This document shows positions 1 to 10,176 of a DNA stretch of 27,404 nt, piece after piece. The position numbers and the translations under genes are program-made. Source of the stretch: Chara braunii (lineage: Eukaryota > Streptophyta > Charophyceae > Charales > Characeae); NCBI GenBank assembly GCA_003427395.1, contig BFEA01000023.1:5078925-5106328 (forward strand), read 5' to 3'. How positions within the stretch are numbered: position 1 is the stretch's first letter; each line of letters starts with the position of its first letter. Under the pieces are notes generated by a model. The model was not told the DNA's origin. It searched no databases and was given only the letters and a program-made list of their open reading frames with translations.

Positions 1-250
1 GCCATACCCAGTCCCAGCTCCAACCCAGAACCCTTAACCCTACATCTCATGAACTTAGACTGTCATCATACTGCGTTGTTCATTCCCCTATCACCCTAGA
101 ATAGACCTACCACAGTTCTAGGTTCTCAAGTCCTCAACAATTTGATGTTTTCAGTTCCTATTGGTGCCGTAAAAAGCGAAACTGGCTAACGTTGCCAGAA
201 GTTTCCAGTCCGGGTTGAATTGTGGGGACCCCGGCCCCGGTCGCTCTCTT
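1..250 (+). mobile_element. 3' untranslated end of an older LINE (element A), split by a later insertion
   Basis: The 28 bases at 209-236 closely match the reverse complement of 8976-9003 and, more loosely, of 334-362. Those two sites are the 3' ends of minus-strand LINEs. Here the motif is on the plus strand, so this is the tail end of a plus-strand LINE. The segment stops at a 16-base sequence that reappears at 7672-7687. After that second copy, the missing end resumes and finishes in a 38-A tail at 7716-7753. No coding sequence was recognised between 1 and 208, which is presumably 3'UTR. The body of this element lies outside the window. Confidence 0.65.
235..250. repeat. Target-site duplication of LINE B, left copy
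   Basis: The 16 bases CCCCGGTCGCTCTCTT occur here, directly beside the A-rich tail of LINE B, and again at 7672-7687 beside its 5' end. This is the usual footprint of target-primed reverse transcription. The C-run at the right copy makes the left border uncertain by a few bases. Confidence 0.75.
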
Positions 251-283
251 TCTTTTTTTTTCTTTTTTTTCTTTTTTTTTTTT
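251..283 (-). other. A-rich 3' tail of LINE B
   Basis: On the plus strand this is a T tract broken by single C bases, so on the element strand it is runs of A separated by G. It follows the poly(A) signal at 306-311 by about 22 bases and ends at the left target-site duplication. Confidence 0.8.
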
Positions 284-305
284 GTCGGGAAAAAGTTGGG
301 ATCCC

Positions 306-311
306 TTTATT
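306..311 (-). promoter_or_regulatory. Poly(A) signal AATAAA of LINE B
   Basis: TTTATT on the plus strand reads AATAAA on the element strand, about 22 bases before the A-rich tail. The position and hexamer are canonical. Confidence 0.7.
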
Positions 312-1026
312 CGAAGTGGAAAAACAACCTTGAGGCCGGGAACCCTCAACAAACAACCCGGAGGTAAAATCATTCACCGGACAATATCCAGCTTCGGTTA
401 GTTAGGACTGACTCAGATTGCCCTGCACCAGAGGCTGCTTATGCTGAGCCGTGAGGCTTAATGAGTCTAATTCTCTCGAGCTCCATGCTCTTCTACACCT
501 ATTTCTACCAACTCAGACCTATTGCGGTCTTACTGAGCAACAGCCCCCAACTGGCACTCCGACCGCTAAAACCCCCAAAAGCCTCTGTGCTCCACAAACT
601 GCCAGTCTACTGAGACTACATATTACCGAGTGCCCTGGTATTACGACTTATCCTAATTCCACATGCCCAGCAATTTTATTGTTTTTATTTTCAACAAACC
701 AAACTACTAAATAAAGAGAGACAAGTTAAAAAGCACTACCAAAGAAAAGAAACAAAGACACAAAGCTACTTCAAATTCCTTCAATATCCACAACTATCAG
801 GAGCCGTTAACTACTGACTTCCTTATTCCTAACAATAAACCCCCAATCATACTTGGAACTCCTATCCCAAAAAAATTCCATTGAATAGCAAAACACAGCT
901 ATCTTCATGCCTATTACGGCCTAATAGGAAACAGTAGACGTTACTTCAACCAAGGACAAAATTCCAAATTGCCATTTAGGCCAACCTTCACCAGCCAGTT
1001 CGAGGAGTTGCTGTAGGCCCAGGTCC
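312..1026 (-). other. 3'UTR of LINE B
   Basis: This stretch lies between the ORF2 stop codon (TGA at 1027-1029) and the poly(A) signal. I see no convincing coding frame. It is A/C-rich on the plus strand and holds a stem-loop at 334-362, described separately. A short plus-strand frame at 451-714 has no recognisable domain and is treated as chance. Confidence 0.7.
334..362 (-). other. Conserved 3' stem-loop of LINE B
   Basis: On the element strand this reads CCGGG, a loop of about 16 bases, then CCCGG. The arms are complementary. The same arrangement occurs in LINE A (209-236) and LINE C (8976-9003), each 42-50 bases before the A tail. In some LINE clades the reverse transcriptase recognises such a 3' hairpin. 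That role is inferred here. Confidence 0.55.
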
Positions 1027-4000
1027 TCAGAAACCACGGCTCTTCGTGACCAGTTGATTGTCCTGAGACCTCCTGCACCAGTCTGCTTTGATATAGCGCC
1101 TCAGGTTTGTACGGATCAACAATTTCCTTTCTGTATCCGAGGTACCTTTGTTCTGGAAGCAGGCCTTATTCCTGGTTTCCCAAATAACTGCAGTAAGGAT
1201 GGCTCTGCAGGACTGAACTACATAGCCGCAACCATCGGTTGCATGCAGATGGGTTGGAAGTAGGCCTTGAAGAACCCACTCCTTGTCCCATTCCCATTCC
1301 CAGGCCGCAAAGTCTTTCCAATGCATCGCCCACCAATCCCAGATTCTTCTAGACGCCGGGCAGTCCCACCATAAGTGAATAGTTGACTCGAACGGCCACG
1401 TGCACCGCTTACATCCCATTCTGATGTCCATGCCTTTAGCCGCGAGCCAGACTGCTGAAGGGGTGACCAGCAAGGAGAGAAGCCAAAGGATTGCTGCATG
1501 CCTTTGGGAGGGAAGTATCTTCAACTGCATCCACAGTCTGCTACCCTGGGACAACACTGTCGGGCCTGAGCCGCTCAACTGCATTTCCCATCTTTCAGCT
1601 GCTACTGTGATGGGCCGACGTCTGGGTAGCAATAGTTCCTTCGGCTGTTTCATTTCAATCATTGGAAGCATAGAACCATCCTTTCCTAGGCCCCTCCATC
1701 CCCAGGCCGTCGTATCCAATTTGCGTTCTTCCAAGGGTTTATCCCTCCTAGAAAGCACTGTGTATCTGTCATCATTCCCCCATCTGCTAAACACCTTTAT
1801 CTGGCGAAGTTGGTCCCCTGGGAGTGGACTGTATACAGATACTGACTCAACAGAACGACTGTCCTCGCTATCTCCTGGGTCTGTGGTTCCTGATTCGCTG
1901 TCCGAAGGTTCGACATGACGCAGTTCAATTGTTCCAGGGTCCCTTACCCATTTCCGGAAAGATCTGTCTCCGTCCACCGCGTATCCTACCAATTCCCAGT
2001 AAACTGGTGGTTCCGTCTGAGAGTGAACAATATACCATGTGCCCGGGGGATCCACAGCTTCCGGGGACAGTTTATCTTTCCAGGCTAAAGGTATAGCCTC
2101 AATCAGCTTTACAAGCTTGCTCTCAATTCCTTGCAGCTGGCCCAGCACTTCTCTCAAATCCTCTGCAGTCTTCCAGGTACCCAGAATGTTGTCCCATATA
2201 TCATTGATACGAAGTACTCCTCTGGAGATCCACCTTTCACCGAACGATCCCGCATCTCGGTTGGCCCTAAATGATTGCCCCTGGGTATCCTTTATGTGTG
2301 GATTATCGAAAAGTGGCTGGCACAGAACTTCTCGCTTCGTCTGTGGTTGCGCCCACTCAGTTGGCTTTAGCTTCTTCCAGGCTTTAACCACATCTGCCCA
2401 AAAACTGGACTGAATCCGTTTGTTAAGGTAGGACTCCAGCTGAAGACAGAGCCACACATCCTCATCCCTTATAAGATCCCATTCAGTGGCAAGAATTCGT
2501 TCGCCCATTTGAACCCAGTGTTCCGTCCCCTCACTGTCCGCCGCCATGATCACCCAGTAAGCTAACTGCAGACAATTTATCCGGTGGGGGTGAGTTATAT
2601 CCAACCCACCCTCTTCCCTGGGCTGAGCTATCAGTTCCCAGGCGACCTTGGAGACAAAGCCCTGGTCATCCTCACCTCTCGGCTTCTAGATAAAGTGAGC
2701 CGAGACTCTTCTTACCATTGCAACAAAGGATGGGCTCAACAACCTCACCTTACCCACATAATTGAGTAGGGGAAGAAGTGACGATCTTACCACCATTGCC
2801 CTCCCAAAAAGAGAGAGATGAGGTGCCGCATTCCATGCTTTAATTCTGGAGGATAACCGATCATGCAGAAGGTCCTCCTGAGCCCCCCGACAAGGGTCCA
2901 TGGATATCAAAACTTCTAAAAACCTCTCCGCTTCACCTGGATCTACCCTCCTCATTCCCCAGTCTGCCTCCAGCTCATAGTTCCGGGGCAGGAAGTAAAC
3001 GAACTTCCTCCAATTCACTGCTGCCTCCGAGAATAAGGAATATTCCTCTAGGAGGGTTTTTAACCCGTGAAGTGATGCCGCTGTGTTTTCACACACTGCG
3101 AAGAGATCATCGGCCAAGGCTTTCGCTTTACAGACTGAATGTTTTAATGTCAGGCCGACAATCTCTGGACGTTCTCTGATATTGCACATCAACACTTCCA
3201 GTTGTATAACGAAGAGAAGAGGCGCGAGAGGGCACCCTTGCCGAAGAGAGCGCGTCAGACTGAATGGTTCTGAAAGAAAGTCATTAGCCAAGACTGATGC
3301 TATAGAATACGTATACAGTACTACAAACCAACGACAGAAGTTATCCCCGAAACCCATTTTACGCAATGTAGTAAGTACAAAGCTCCAATTAACTCTGTCG
3401 TAGGTTTTTTCTAGATCCAACAGCAGAAGGGCTAACGGCTTATCTTCTCTTTCCACTATTTCTAACGTCTCAATTGTTGTTATAATATTCTCAAAAATTG
3501 ATCGCCCCTGTATAAAGGCGGCCTGATCATAGTGAACCAACTGAGGAAGATACTTGGCTAGTCTCCTGGCCAGAGCTTTCGCCAAGATCTTATAAGATAC
3601 ATTCAACCTAGAAATCGGTCGCCAGTTTCTTATTTCTTCTTTTGCGCCTTTCTTGAACAGAAGGGTGATTACACCATAAGACATACTCGATGAGAGGCTT
3701 CCACCAATGAGAGTATTGTTATACATCTCCAACAATGTAGGGGCTAAATCAGACCAAAACATAGCATAAAACTCCACGGGTATCCCATCTGAACCCGGTG
3801 CCTTCCCATGCTGCATGGCTTGCATTGCCATCTTAATTTCTAGCTCCGTCAGAGGGCGATCCAAGTCCAGCCTAGCCGAAGAAGAAAACTTAGATTCCAC
3901 CATGTCCCAAAGATCGGACTGTGATTGTTGACCCGTGATCATCTCATCTGCATTCCTTCTTGAGGTCAGGATATCAGAGAAATACAGTTCAACATAGCTA

Positions 4001-5177
4001 CAAATCTCCCTCGACGATCCTGCCACTGGTGCATTTTCTTCGAAGGGGTGTCGTAGCGACTTCATCTCCTGATGGCCGAAGCGAGGTAGTAGGCGTTGAA
4101 AGTTGTGCTTAGTCATCCGATATCCCGTGATAATACCTTTGGTAGTCAGAATCTCTCTCCATCTAGCAGACTTCCTTTCCTGTATGTCATCCCATACCAT
4201 CATCCTCTCCGCTCTAACCACCCCCCACAGATGACTATCTACCGAATGCAAGGGTAGAGAAGAAATCATTTCTTCCGCCTCCGTCACTCTCTTCTTTGCA
4301 CGGGCTTCTTCTTTATTGTCATGTAATGCCAAAATTTTCGAGAACACGCTCAACATAGCTGAGATAATCCATTCGCGGACCCCATCATCTCGTATTATCT
4401 CTACATTCAGTGTGAAAATTCCCTTTCCTCGTTTCGGACCCATACCCCATGAAAATCTCAAAATGACCGGGCTATGGTCCGAGGAGGGGTGGGGTTGTGT
4501 AAATATGTCTACTGTGGAGTCCCAAATGCTCTTGCTCGTAAGGAAAAAGTCCAACCTCCGAGGGGCGACTTGTCTACCAGCAATCAACTGTGACGAATAC
4601 CACGTATAACCAGGGTCCGTCGGATTGGAAAGTCTGAACGGGTCATACAAATCCAATTCAGATATCAATTCCAACAGAGTGTCCAGGTCTCTACCCACTC
4701 TACCCGTATGGAAAAAGGGGTTAGCATCGTCCACAGCCAAATTCCAATCCCCGGCAATTATAATCTCGTCAACATCAGGAAGAACATCCCACAAAAGCTC
4801 AAGAAATTCCTTCCGTTCCGAACGCACAGTTGGTGCATAAATAGATACCACGGCCCATTCTTTACCGGCCGACCGTAATTTAATCCAGGCCCAGCGTCCA
4901 AAATGGTCAAAATCATGATCTAAAATTTCCGCGTCAGTATTACGGTGCAACAAAATTGCTACACCACCGCGCGAATCAACTGTTGGGGCCCAAACCTGCG
5001 GCCCATCCCACCATGCTCCTAGCACCTCTATCTTATCCTGGTTAAGCTTAGTCTCTTGCATACAAAGTGCTGTGATGCGATTAGAATGTAGCCAGGACTT
5101 AATTCTCGCTCTCTTTCCTCTCCCCCCGTGTCACCCAAACCCCGAACATTCCAAGTTGCTACCCCAAACTGCAGCAT
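1027..5177 (-). pseudogene. LINE B ORF2: endonuclease / reverse transcriptase (disrupted)
   Basis: ORF2 nicks target DNA and copies the element RNA there. The likely ATG is at 5177-5175, 18 bases before the endonuclease motif ATWNVRGLG. The frame then shifts near a G6 run (about 5126). After it come QETKL, GDWN (near 4750) and SDH (near 4475), the usual AP-endonuclease residues. The reverse transcriptase shows KAPGSDG (near 3800), LLDLEKTYDRV, RQGCPLAP and a catalytic LADD (near 3110) where YADD or FADD is common. A TAG at 2686-2688 follows HFI, where related proteins usually have Trp, and the frame then continues unchanged. The C-terminal part holds a CX2C...H...C zinc motif near 1350-1410, typical of plant LINEs. 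Restored length would be about 1380 residues. Only the frameshift and the TAG break it. Confidence 0.85.
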
Positions 5178-5883
5178 GCTGCTCCGAATTCTGCCTTGAT
5201 TGGATACGGAGTGAAGGGATTCCAGCACCTTCAGAGTGGGTTAGGTTCAGACCCAAGCCCGTTTCCCACCTCTCAGTGATAAAGGCATAGAAAGGAGTTG
5301 TGTTCAGAGCTCTGGCTTTGGGTATTTTCTGATTGAGTTGTCCTAGGCATCCTGCGTCCATATCCCCTAGCATTTTAATTCTTGTCAGTTCCGGATGATT
5401 AGGATATTCGAACCATTCCTTTGGGATCAATCGAAGACCACGGTCCACTAGGGTGAAAAGAAACTCCTGAGTGATTCTGGCATCAAGCAAAGGCGTAAAT
5501 AATTTGACCTTGGTTTGTGAGGATTCCACAAAAAACCGAGGAATAGGAATATCCGGAATGTTTCTCACCGCAATTTCAGAGTCGTAGATTCTACGAGTGA
5601 TATTCAAAATATCCAAGGGCATAGGGGGGACCGCGATAGGTTGGGATGGAAGGCACGTTACCCCCTGCTCTACCGTCCAAGCCAGCACAAAGGTGCCTTC
5701 TACTGTTGCAACGAAGAGCAACGGGAGCAGATGCTTTTCCCAGTCTCGATCCCCACTCTTGGAGTTGGTGGTCTGTCGGCGATTCCTCTTGAGGGTGCCT
5801 TGGATTAAGGGTTTCGACCTCGTTGGAGATGACGTCGAAGAGGGTTCCGCTTCAATTTCTTCCGCAATCCTGAGCTCCTCCAT
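5131..5883 (-). pseudogene. C-terminal extension of LINE B ORF1 or separate small ORF, unknown function
   Basis: This 250-codon frame begins with an ATG two codons after the TAG that ends the ORF1 knuckle region, in the same reading frame. It is therefore either an ORF1 C-terminal domain reached by readthrough or loss of the stop, or an independently started protein. The start is acidic and Ser-rich (MEELRIAEEIEAEP), followed by a basic stretch and a mixed hydrophobic region. I recognise no domain. Its end overlaps the ORF2 start (5177) by about 46 bases in another frame, an arrangement that suggests coupled translation of ORF2. Function is unknown. Confidence 0.5.
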
Positions 5884-5886
5884 GTT

Positions 5887-7381
5887 CTAACTCAATCTTC
5901 TACTAAGCTTTGTAGGGGTGACCTCCTTCCTTGGTCCTTGGCTTGAACTTGCAGAAACATGTACATGTCCGGAGGGACCATTAGCAGATGAAGTTGCCGT
6001 GCCTCCTCCACTCGATCCCATCCGGGGCATAAAACCTCGGCCATCTTCCATGTTTCCACCACTTTTTGTTGGCTGTAAATTTGATCTTCTGTCCGCCAGA
6101 GGGGTGCCACCATTTCCATCATTTCTCGTACTTCTGCCATCTGGAGAGAACGAAGGGTTATCATGGACCGACATCCCAGCAGTTGTCGGCTGTGTTGTTT
6201 GTTGGCGCCCTCCTAACGGCCCCAAGGGGCCTGGGTACGTCGGCTGCTTAGGTCTTCCTCCTTCTCTGCTAGATGGCCTGAGAGGGGATGTAGAACGTCT
6301 TCCACGCGATCTTACTGGCGACGAGGGCCTCCCACCGCTACCGCTTGCAGCATGACCACTAGAACGGCGGCTACTGCTTGAGGAAGAGGAGACGCTTGGG
6401 GACGGGCTTGGAGCCCTTCTTCGTCCTTGTCTCGTGCAATTGTCCGCCAGATGATAATATCGACGACACCGGCTGCACCAGGGAGTCTGAGCATTTGCTA
6501 CCTGCAATTTGATCAATTGACCTTGAAAGGTTGTGAAGGAGATCGACTCTTTCAGCCTCGGAAGCGCCTCCAAAGCCATATCCAATCTAACGTTTATTAG
6601 CCGAGGGGTCTTCGCATCGCGCTCTGGAGGGTAAGCCTTCAGAACCTGGCCAATCGAGTGCTCCGCTGCAGACTCTAGGTAGCAATATGCGTCGATGGGG
6701 ACGTTCTAAATCTTAATCCAGAAATAACTTTGTGCCGCATCCTTCCTTGGGTCCTGCAGTTCCTTCTTGGTTTGCCACGGTTTGAACGTGATACTGTACC
6801 ATCTTCCTCTCAACGCCACCCTGGTTTCTGCTTCCTGGAGCATCCATTCGGTGACTCTTATGTCCTTCGCAATATATGATAGGACATTACTCGACTCGAT
6901 ACAAACACGTCCCCGAGTGATCGCCGGGTCGAATCTTCCTTCCCCCATCCAAACATCCTCGAACGCCCGGATAACCTCTTCCTTCAACTTCTTTGGGAGG
7001 TTCTTCGAGCCTTCCTGAAAGATGACCGTCACAGTCTGCTCCTTAAGCCACTTTACCTTGATCTCATCCAACGAGGGATTCAAGGTAAAGTGAGCTTTGC
7101 TTCCCTCCTCTTTCAACTCGCCAATGTCCCAACCAGCAGGGAGAATACCAATGTCAAAGCATTTTGATAGCATATCTCTTACCCGCTCCTCTTCCGCCCA
7201 GTAATTTGTCTCTGTTGGGGGGGGGGGAACGGTTTTGAGCATTGGTCGTATCTTCCTCTTCCACCCGATGAACAGGAGTCACTGCTACACCATCTGCCCC
7301 TATCATCCCTACGTCCCCTCCGAGTGATTGGAGCCCAGGGTTGACTGGGACATTGTCAACGAGCGTCTCGTCAATATCCAT
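5887..7381 (-). pseudogene. LINE B ORF1: RNA-binding protein with DUF4283-like region and CCHC knuckle (disrupted)
   Basis: Plant L1 ORF1 proteins coat the element RNA. The first in-frame ATG after an upstream TAG is at 7381-7379, with a strong context (A at -3, G at +4). The N-terminal part runs into an 11-G tract on the plus strand (7217-7227), where the frame shifts. The following part (7242-6706) contains a region resembling DUF4283. A TAG at 6706-6708 interrupts it and the same frame continues. Then comes a perfect CX2CX4HX4C knuckle (CSRCRRYYHLADNC, near 6465), followed by a long Ser/Arg/Gly/Pro-rich low-complexity tail ending at a TAG at 5887-5889. The order DUF4283-like then CCHC is characteristic of plant LINE ORF1. 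Confidence 0.75.
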
Positions 7382-7671
7382 GGTTGTGTCAAACTCCTGA
7401 AATTTTTCCACGACGTCCAACTCACACCAAGTGCGAGAGCTAACCAGTCTTAATACAAAAGTGAGTCCAGATAGCGATTCCGCGCCATCCACCAACTACA
7501 AGTATCAACACGATGGGCTAGCCTACATGGAAGACTGGGTCAGACATAGCTGGATCCTAAGTTTCCGCGTAAACCCCACTCCTGCATGGTGGCAGGGTGA
7601 TGGCGGCTAGGCCGGTAAACAACTGGCGGCGGCGGAACCGAGCGCTGTTGCGCCGCGAGCCGGCACCCCCC
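7382..7671 (-). other. 5'UTR of LINE B
   Basis: This is GC-rich sequence between the right target-site duplication and the ORF1 ATG. Internal LINE promoters usually lie here, but I can name no specific element. The extreme 5' end merges with a C10 run on the plus strand (7666-7675), so the exact start is uncertain by a few bases. Confidence 0.5.
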
Positions 7672-7687
7672 CCCCGGTCGCTCTCTT
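7672..7687. repeat. Target-site duplication of LINE B, right copy
   Basis: The 16 bases are identical to 235-250. This copy lies at the 5' end of LINE B, and beyond it the interrupted host sequence (the end of LINE A) resumes. Confidence 0.75.
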
Positions 7688-7704
7688 CTTTGAAAACAAA
7701 CAAG

Positions 7705-7753
<49 letters not shown>
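7688..7753 (+). mobile_element. Distal 3' end and poly(A) tail of LINE A
   Basis: After the right target-site duplication the sequence continues for 28 bases and then enters an uninterrupted 38-A run (7716-7753). Joined to 1-250 by removing LINE B and one duplication copy, it gives a LINE 3' end with the stem-loop about 42 bases before the A tail. The pure A run suggests a relatively young or recently expanded tail. Confidence 0.6.
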
Positions 7754-7755
<2 letters not shown>

Positions 7756-8370
7756 CGCTCCAAACTCGGAGAGTGTACCTGGAGTCTGGACGGACAAAGT
7801 GCAAATCACGGCTGTCTGCTAGTGCATTCACAAATTGGAGTTCGGAGTCTGGATAGCTGGGGCCTCGCCACACTACTCCCGACTTGGGTATTTTCGGGAG
7901 TGCAGCGTTGCCACACCAGCTTCCGAGTTCAACCTGCCAGATTGACTTCGGGAGCTGTCAGAATGTGGCTCCCTAGAGCACTCCCGAAATAGTTTGAGCC
8001 CCCTTTTTTTGTTTGTTTGTTTGTTTTTTTGTTTTACTACTGGTGCTGATAGGAACAGACACCTCTAGTACTGTCAGGGAGAGGCTCGCTTGAGCCTCCC
8101 ACCTGTAAAAGGCCATTCTCGGGAGACCTCTGGCGGAGGCCTGTGTTTCGACCGGAGAACCCGTGCACAGACAAGCATTCTCCTCACAGTTTCCTCGCCA
8201 CATGCTGGACAGTGCTGGACAGTCTCTGTCTGAAGTGAACCTCCTGGCCTCCAAATCGGAGAGCGCCCCAAGTCGGGAGTGCAATGTGGCGAAGCGCACT
8301 CCTGAATGGATTTTCGCGTCTTCTGACATTGGGAGTACTCCGAAAATTTTCTCCAAGTAGGGAGTAGCGT

Positions 8371-8463
8371 GGTGAGGCCCTTAGTGCAGCGGTGAATCCA
8401 GAATGACAGTTCCCTTCGGAGGGAAAAAGTCATAAAACCTCCCCGCTATGAAACCTTTGTATC
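8371..8463 (+). repeat. 93-bp direct repeat, copy 1
   Basis: It matches 8577-8669 over 93 bases with 6 mismatches that I counted. It begins with a GAGGCCCTTAGTGCAG word that resembles the fold-back terminal motif found across the window. Confidence 0.75.
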
Positions 8464-8576
8464 GATATCCTCCCAAACGGGAAGAAAAGTGCCGCAGGTC
8501 CCAGAATCACTTTTGCTGTCATTTTTGCACCCTGGCTGGGCCCGTAGCGTCCGCTGTGTAAAAATGGCGGGAAAGT

Positions 8577-8669
8577 GGCGAGGCCCTTAGTGCAGCCGTG
8601 AACCCAGAATGACAGTTCCCTTCGGAGGGGAAAAGTCATATAACCTCCCTGCTATGAAACCTTTGTATC
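8577..8669 (+). repeat. 93-bp direct repeat, copy 2
   Basis: This second copy of 8371-8463 has 6 mismatches in 93 bases. Its last 36 bases are also present inverted at 8711-8746, so copy 2 forms one arm of a hairpin. Confidence 0.75.
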
Positions 8670-8746
8670 CATTGGGCCTGCTGCACCTTTTTCCCCGCTT
8701 GGGGGGAAATGAATACAAATTTTTCGTGGCGGAGAGGTTTTATGAC
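8636..8746. repeat. Hairpin formed by repeat copy 2 and an inverted third copy
   Basis: The arms 8636-8671 and 8711-8746 are inverted repeats of about 36 bases with roughly 8 mismatches, separated by a loop of about 39 bases rich in C and G runs. Confidence 0.6.
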
Positions 8747-8918
8747 ATTTCCCAATTCGGAGAGCTGAAAAGCTCTCCGCGAACTCTCCCTTTTTTTTTT
8801 CCTCCCATTTTTTTTGGGAGTGTGTGCGTGGAGAGTAGTCCAGCAAGACCCACTAGCGTTTTCGACAGTGGTGTGACGAGCCCCTAAGTGGAGCGAGGGT
8901 GGACTACGACATACTCTG

Positions 8919-9060
8919 TTTTTTTTTTTTTGAGAAGTTGGTCACCGTTATTACAAATAACAGAAGTTCAGAAGAGGCCGGGGACCTCACAATTCAACCC
9001 GGATTAACATACTGGGACCATTACCCAGCTTCGGCAGAACTCGAAACTGGGTCCAGTGTC
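8919..9060 (-). mobile_element. 3' end of a third LINE (element C)
   Basis: A 13-T tract at 8919-8931 is the A tail on the minus strand. The stem-loop motif at 8976-9003 lies 44 bases upstream of it in element orientation, as in LINEs A and B. The flank further upstream (GTACCCAGCTTCGG-like, near 9020-9035) also resembles the matching part of LINE B (near 385-400). How far the copy extends to the right is unclear. I see no ORF2 motifs up to 10,140, so it is probably 5'-truncated or diverged. Confidence 0.6.
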
Positions 9061-10176
9061 CCATTTTCTCACTCTGTTATCTCAAAGAAGCTTCTCAAAA
9101 AAAAAAATTCCCTTGAAGCGCAGTAAACAGGCCTTAATACCTATCCGGCAACCTAAAACGATTTCAAAATTCAAATGCATTTCCGAGCGTGAAGCACCAG
9201 AGCTGAGAAACCAGCCAGCTATCCCTATGGAATTGTAATCTTAAATGTCTAAATCAACAGCACCCTTAAACTGTCACCAATTCAAAATCCATGTTCAAAA
9301 AATCTGTAGCAAGCCTATGAGTCCAGCCTATGCAGATGGCCAGAAAACGGCAAACCACCATTTGAAATTATAATAGTCATGGTATAACTAAACCCTAATG
9401 GACAAAGCCAAATAACAGATTGTGAACTAGAAAGGAATCTGGAGAGTTGAAGAAAAGGATTCGCCCAACAAGCAGATCAAGTAATTTCCAGTGAAGGAAT
9501 ACAGCACCAATACTGGCCCGACAGAGCAGCAGCTAGTAGTCGTGGGGAGCCTGGGTTGCCATGACGAGGTTTGCCACCTTGCACCCTTGGACCTCTGTAG
9601 GAACTGCCATCTCCCAGGCACCCTAGATCTCAATGGGTACAACCCAAGTTTGCTCTCTTGACAGCTAAATGCTATTCAGTTGTGCCATAGTAGGTCTGAC
9701 TCAGCAACGTTCCCACAACTATTAGGTCTCCCACCACCTCCAATAGTTCCGTTGCCTTCTACAAACAACCCCCAACCTTCGACATTTACCAACCAAACTA
9801 AAGCCCAGAACCCGCAGTGAAGATTCCTTGAAATAGCCTCTAGATTAGGTAAGATTTGGTGAGATAAACGTTACACGCAATTTTGGAATTACTATGTTAT
9901 ACTAAGGCTCTGATATGGGAATAGCCGAATAGGGATGGAGGGTTGCCTGCATCCAACCTTACGACCCAATGCAGAGTATGAGCAAACTACTGCACTACAC
10001 CAGGTTTTGCATAGAAGAAAACAAAGGAAGAGTGCACCAAACGAAACATACGCCCAGCTACGGAATACTAATGACTAAATACAATCAAGATTGCCGCCAG
10101 TGACACCAAAGCACATAGAAGGAGGAGCTTGAAAGAGGGTGACAGTATTTCCAGATATTATCCTGAACGATAGTCA
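9061..10176. other. AT-rich stretch without a recognised gene
   Basis: Its base composition resembles the LINE B 3'UTR and it may be the continued 3'UTR of LINE C, but I could not align it confidently. Short frames such as 9427-9642 on the minus strand show no domain. I see no RNA gene or clear repeat here. Confidence 0.4.

Larger units (their letters stand above)
251..7671 (-). mobile_element. Near full-length L1-type LINE (element B)
   Basis: This minus-strand non-LTR retrotransposon has all expected parts in order. There is a 5'UTR of about 290 bases and an ORF1 with a CCHC knuckle. ORF2 carries an apurinic-type endonuclease, a reverse transcriptase and a C-terminal zinc motif. A 3'UTR of about 700 bases, an AATAAA signal and an A-rich tail follow. 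A 16-bp target-site duplication flanks it. Both ORFs are interrupted (two in-frame TAGs and a frameshift in ORF1; one frameshift and one TAG in ORF2), so this copy is probably not autonomous. The few lesions and the intact TSD suggest a fairly recent insertion. Confidence 0.85.
7754..8918. repeat. Cluster of fold-back repeats, no gene
   Basis: No convincing coding region is present. The stretch is built of short repeats with the terminal word GGGCCTCGCCACAC or its complement (for example 7861-7875) and inverted pairs such as CTCCCGA...TCGGGAG near 7877-7896. Two direct copies and one inverted copy of a unit of about 93 bp lie at 8371-8746 and are listed separately. A T-rich GTTT repeat lies near 8004-8033. 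These resemble nested MITE remnants. Confidence 0.55.
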
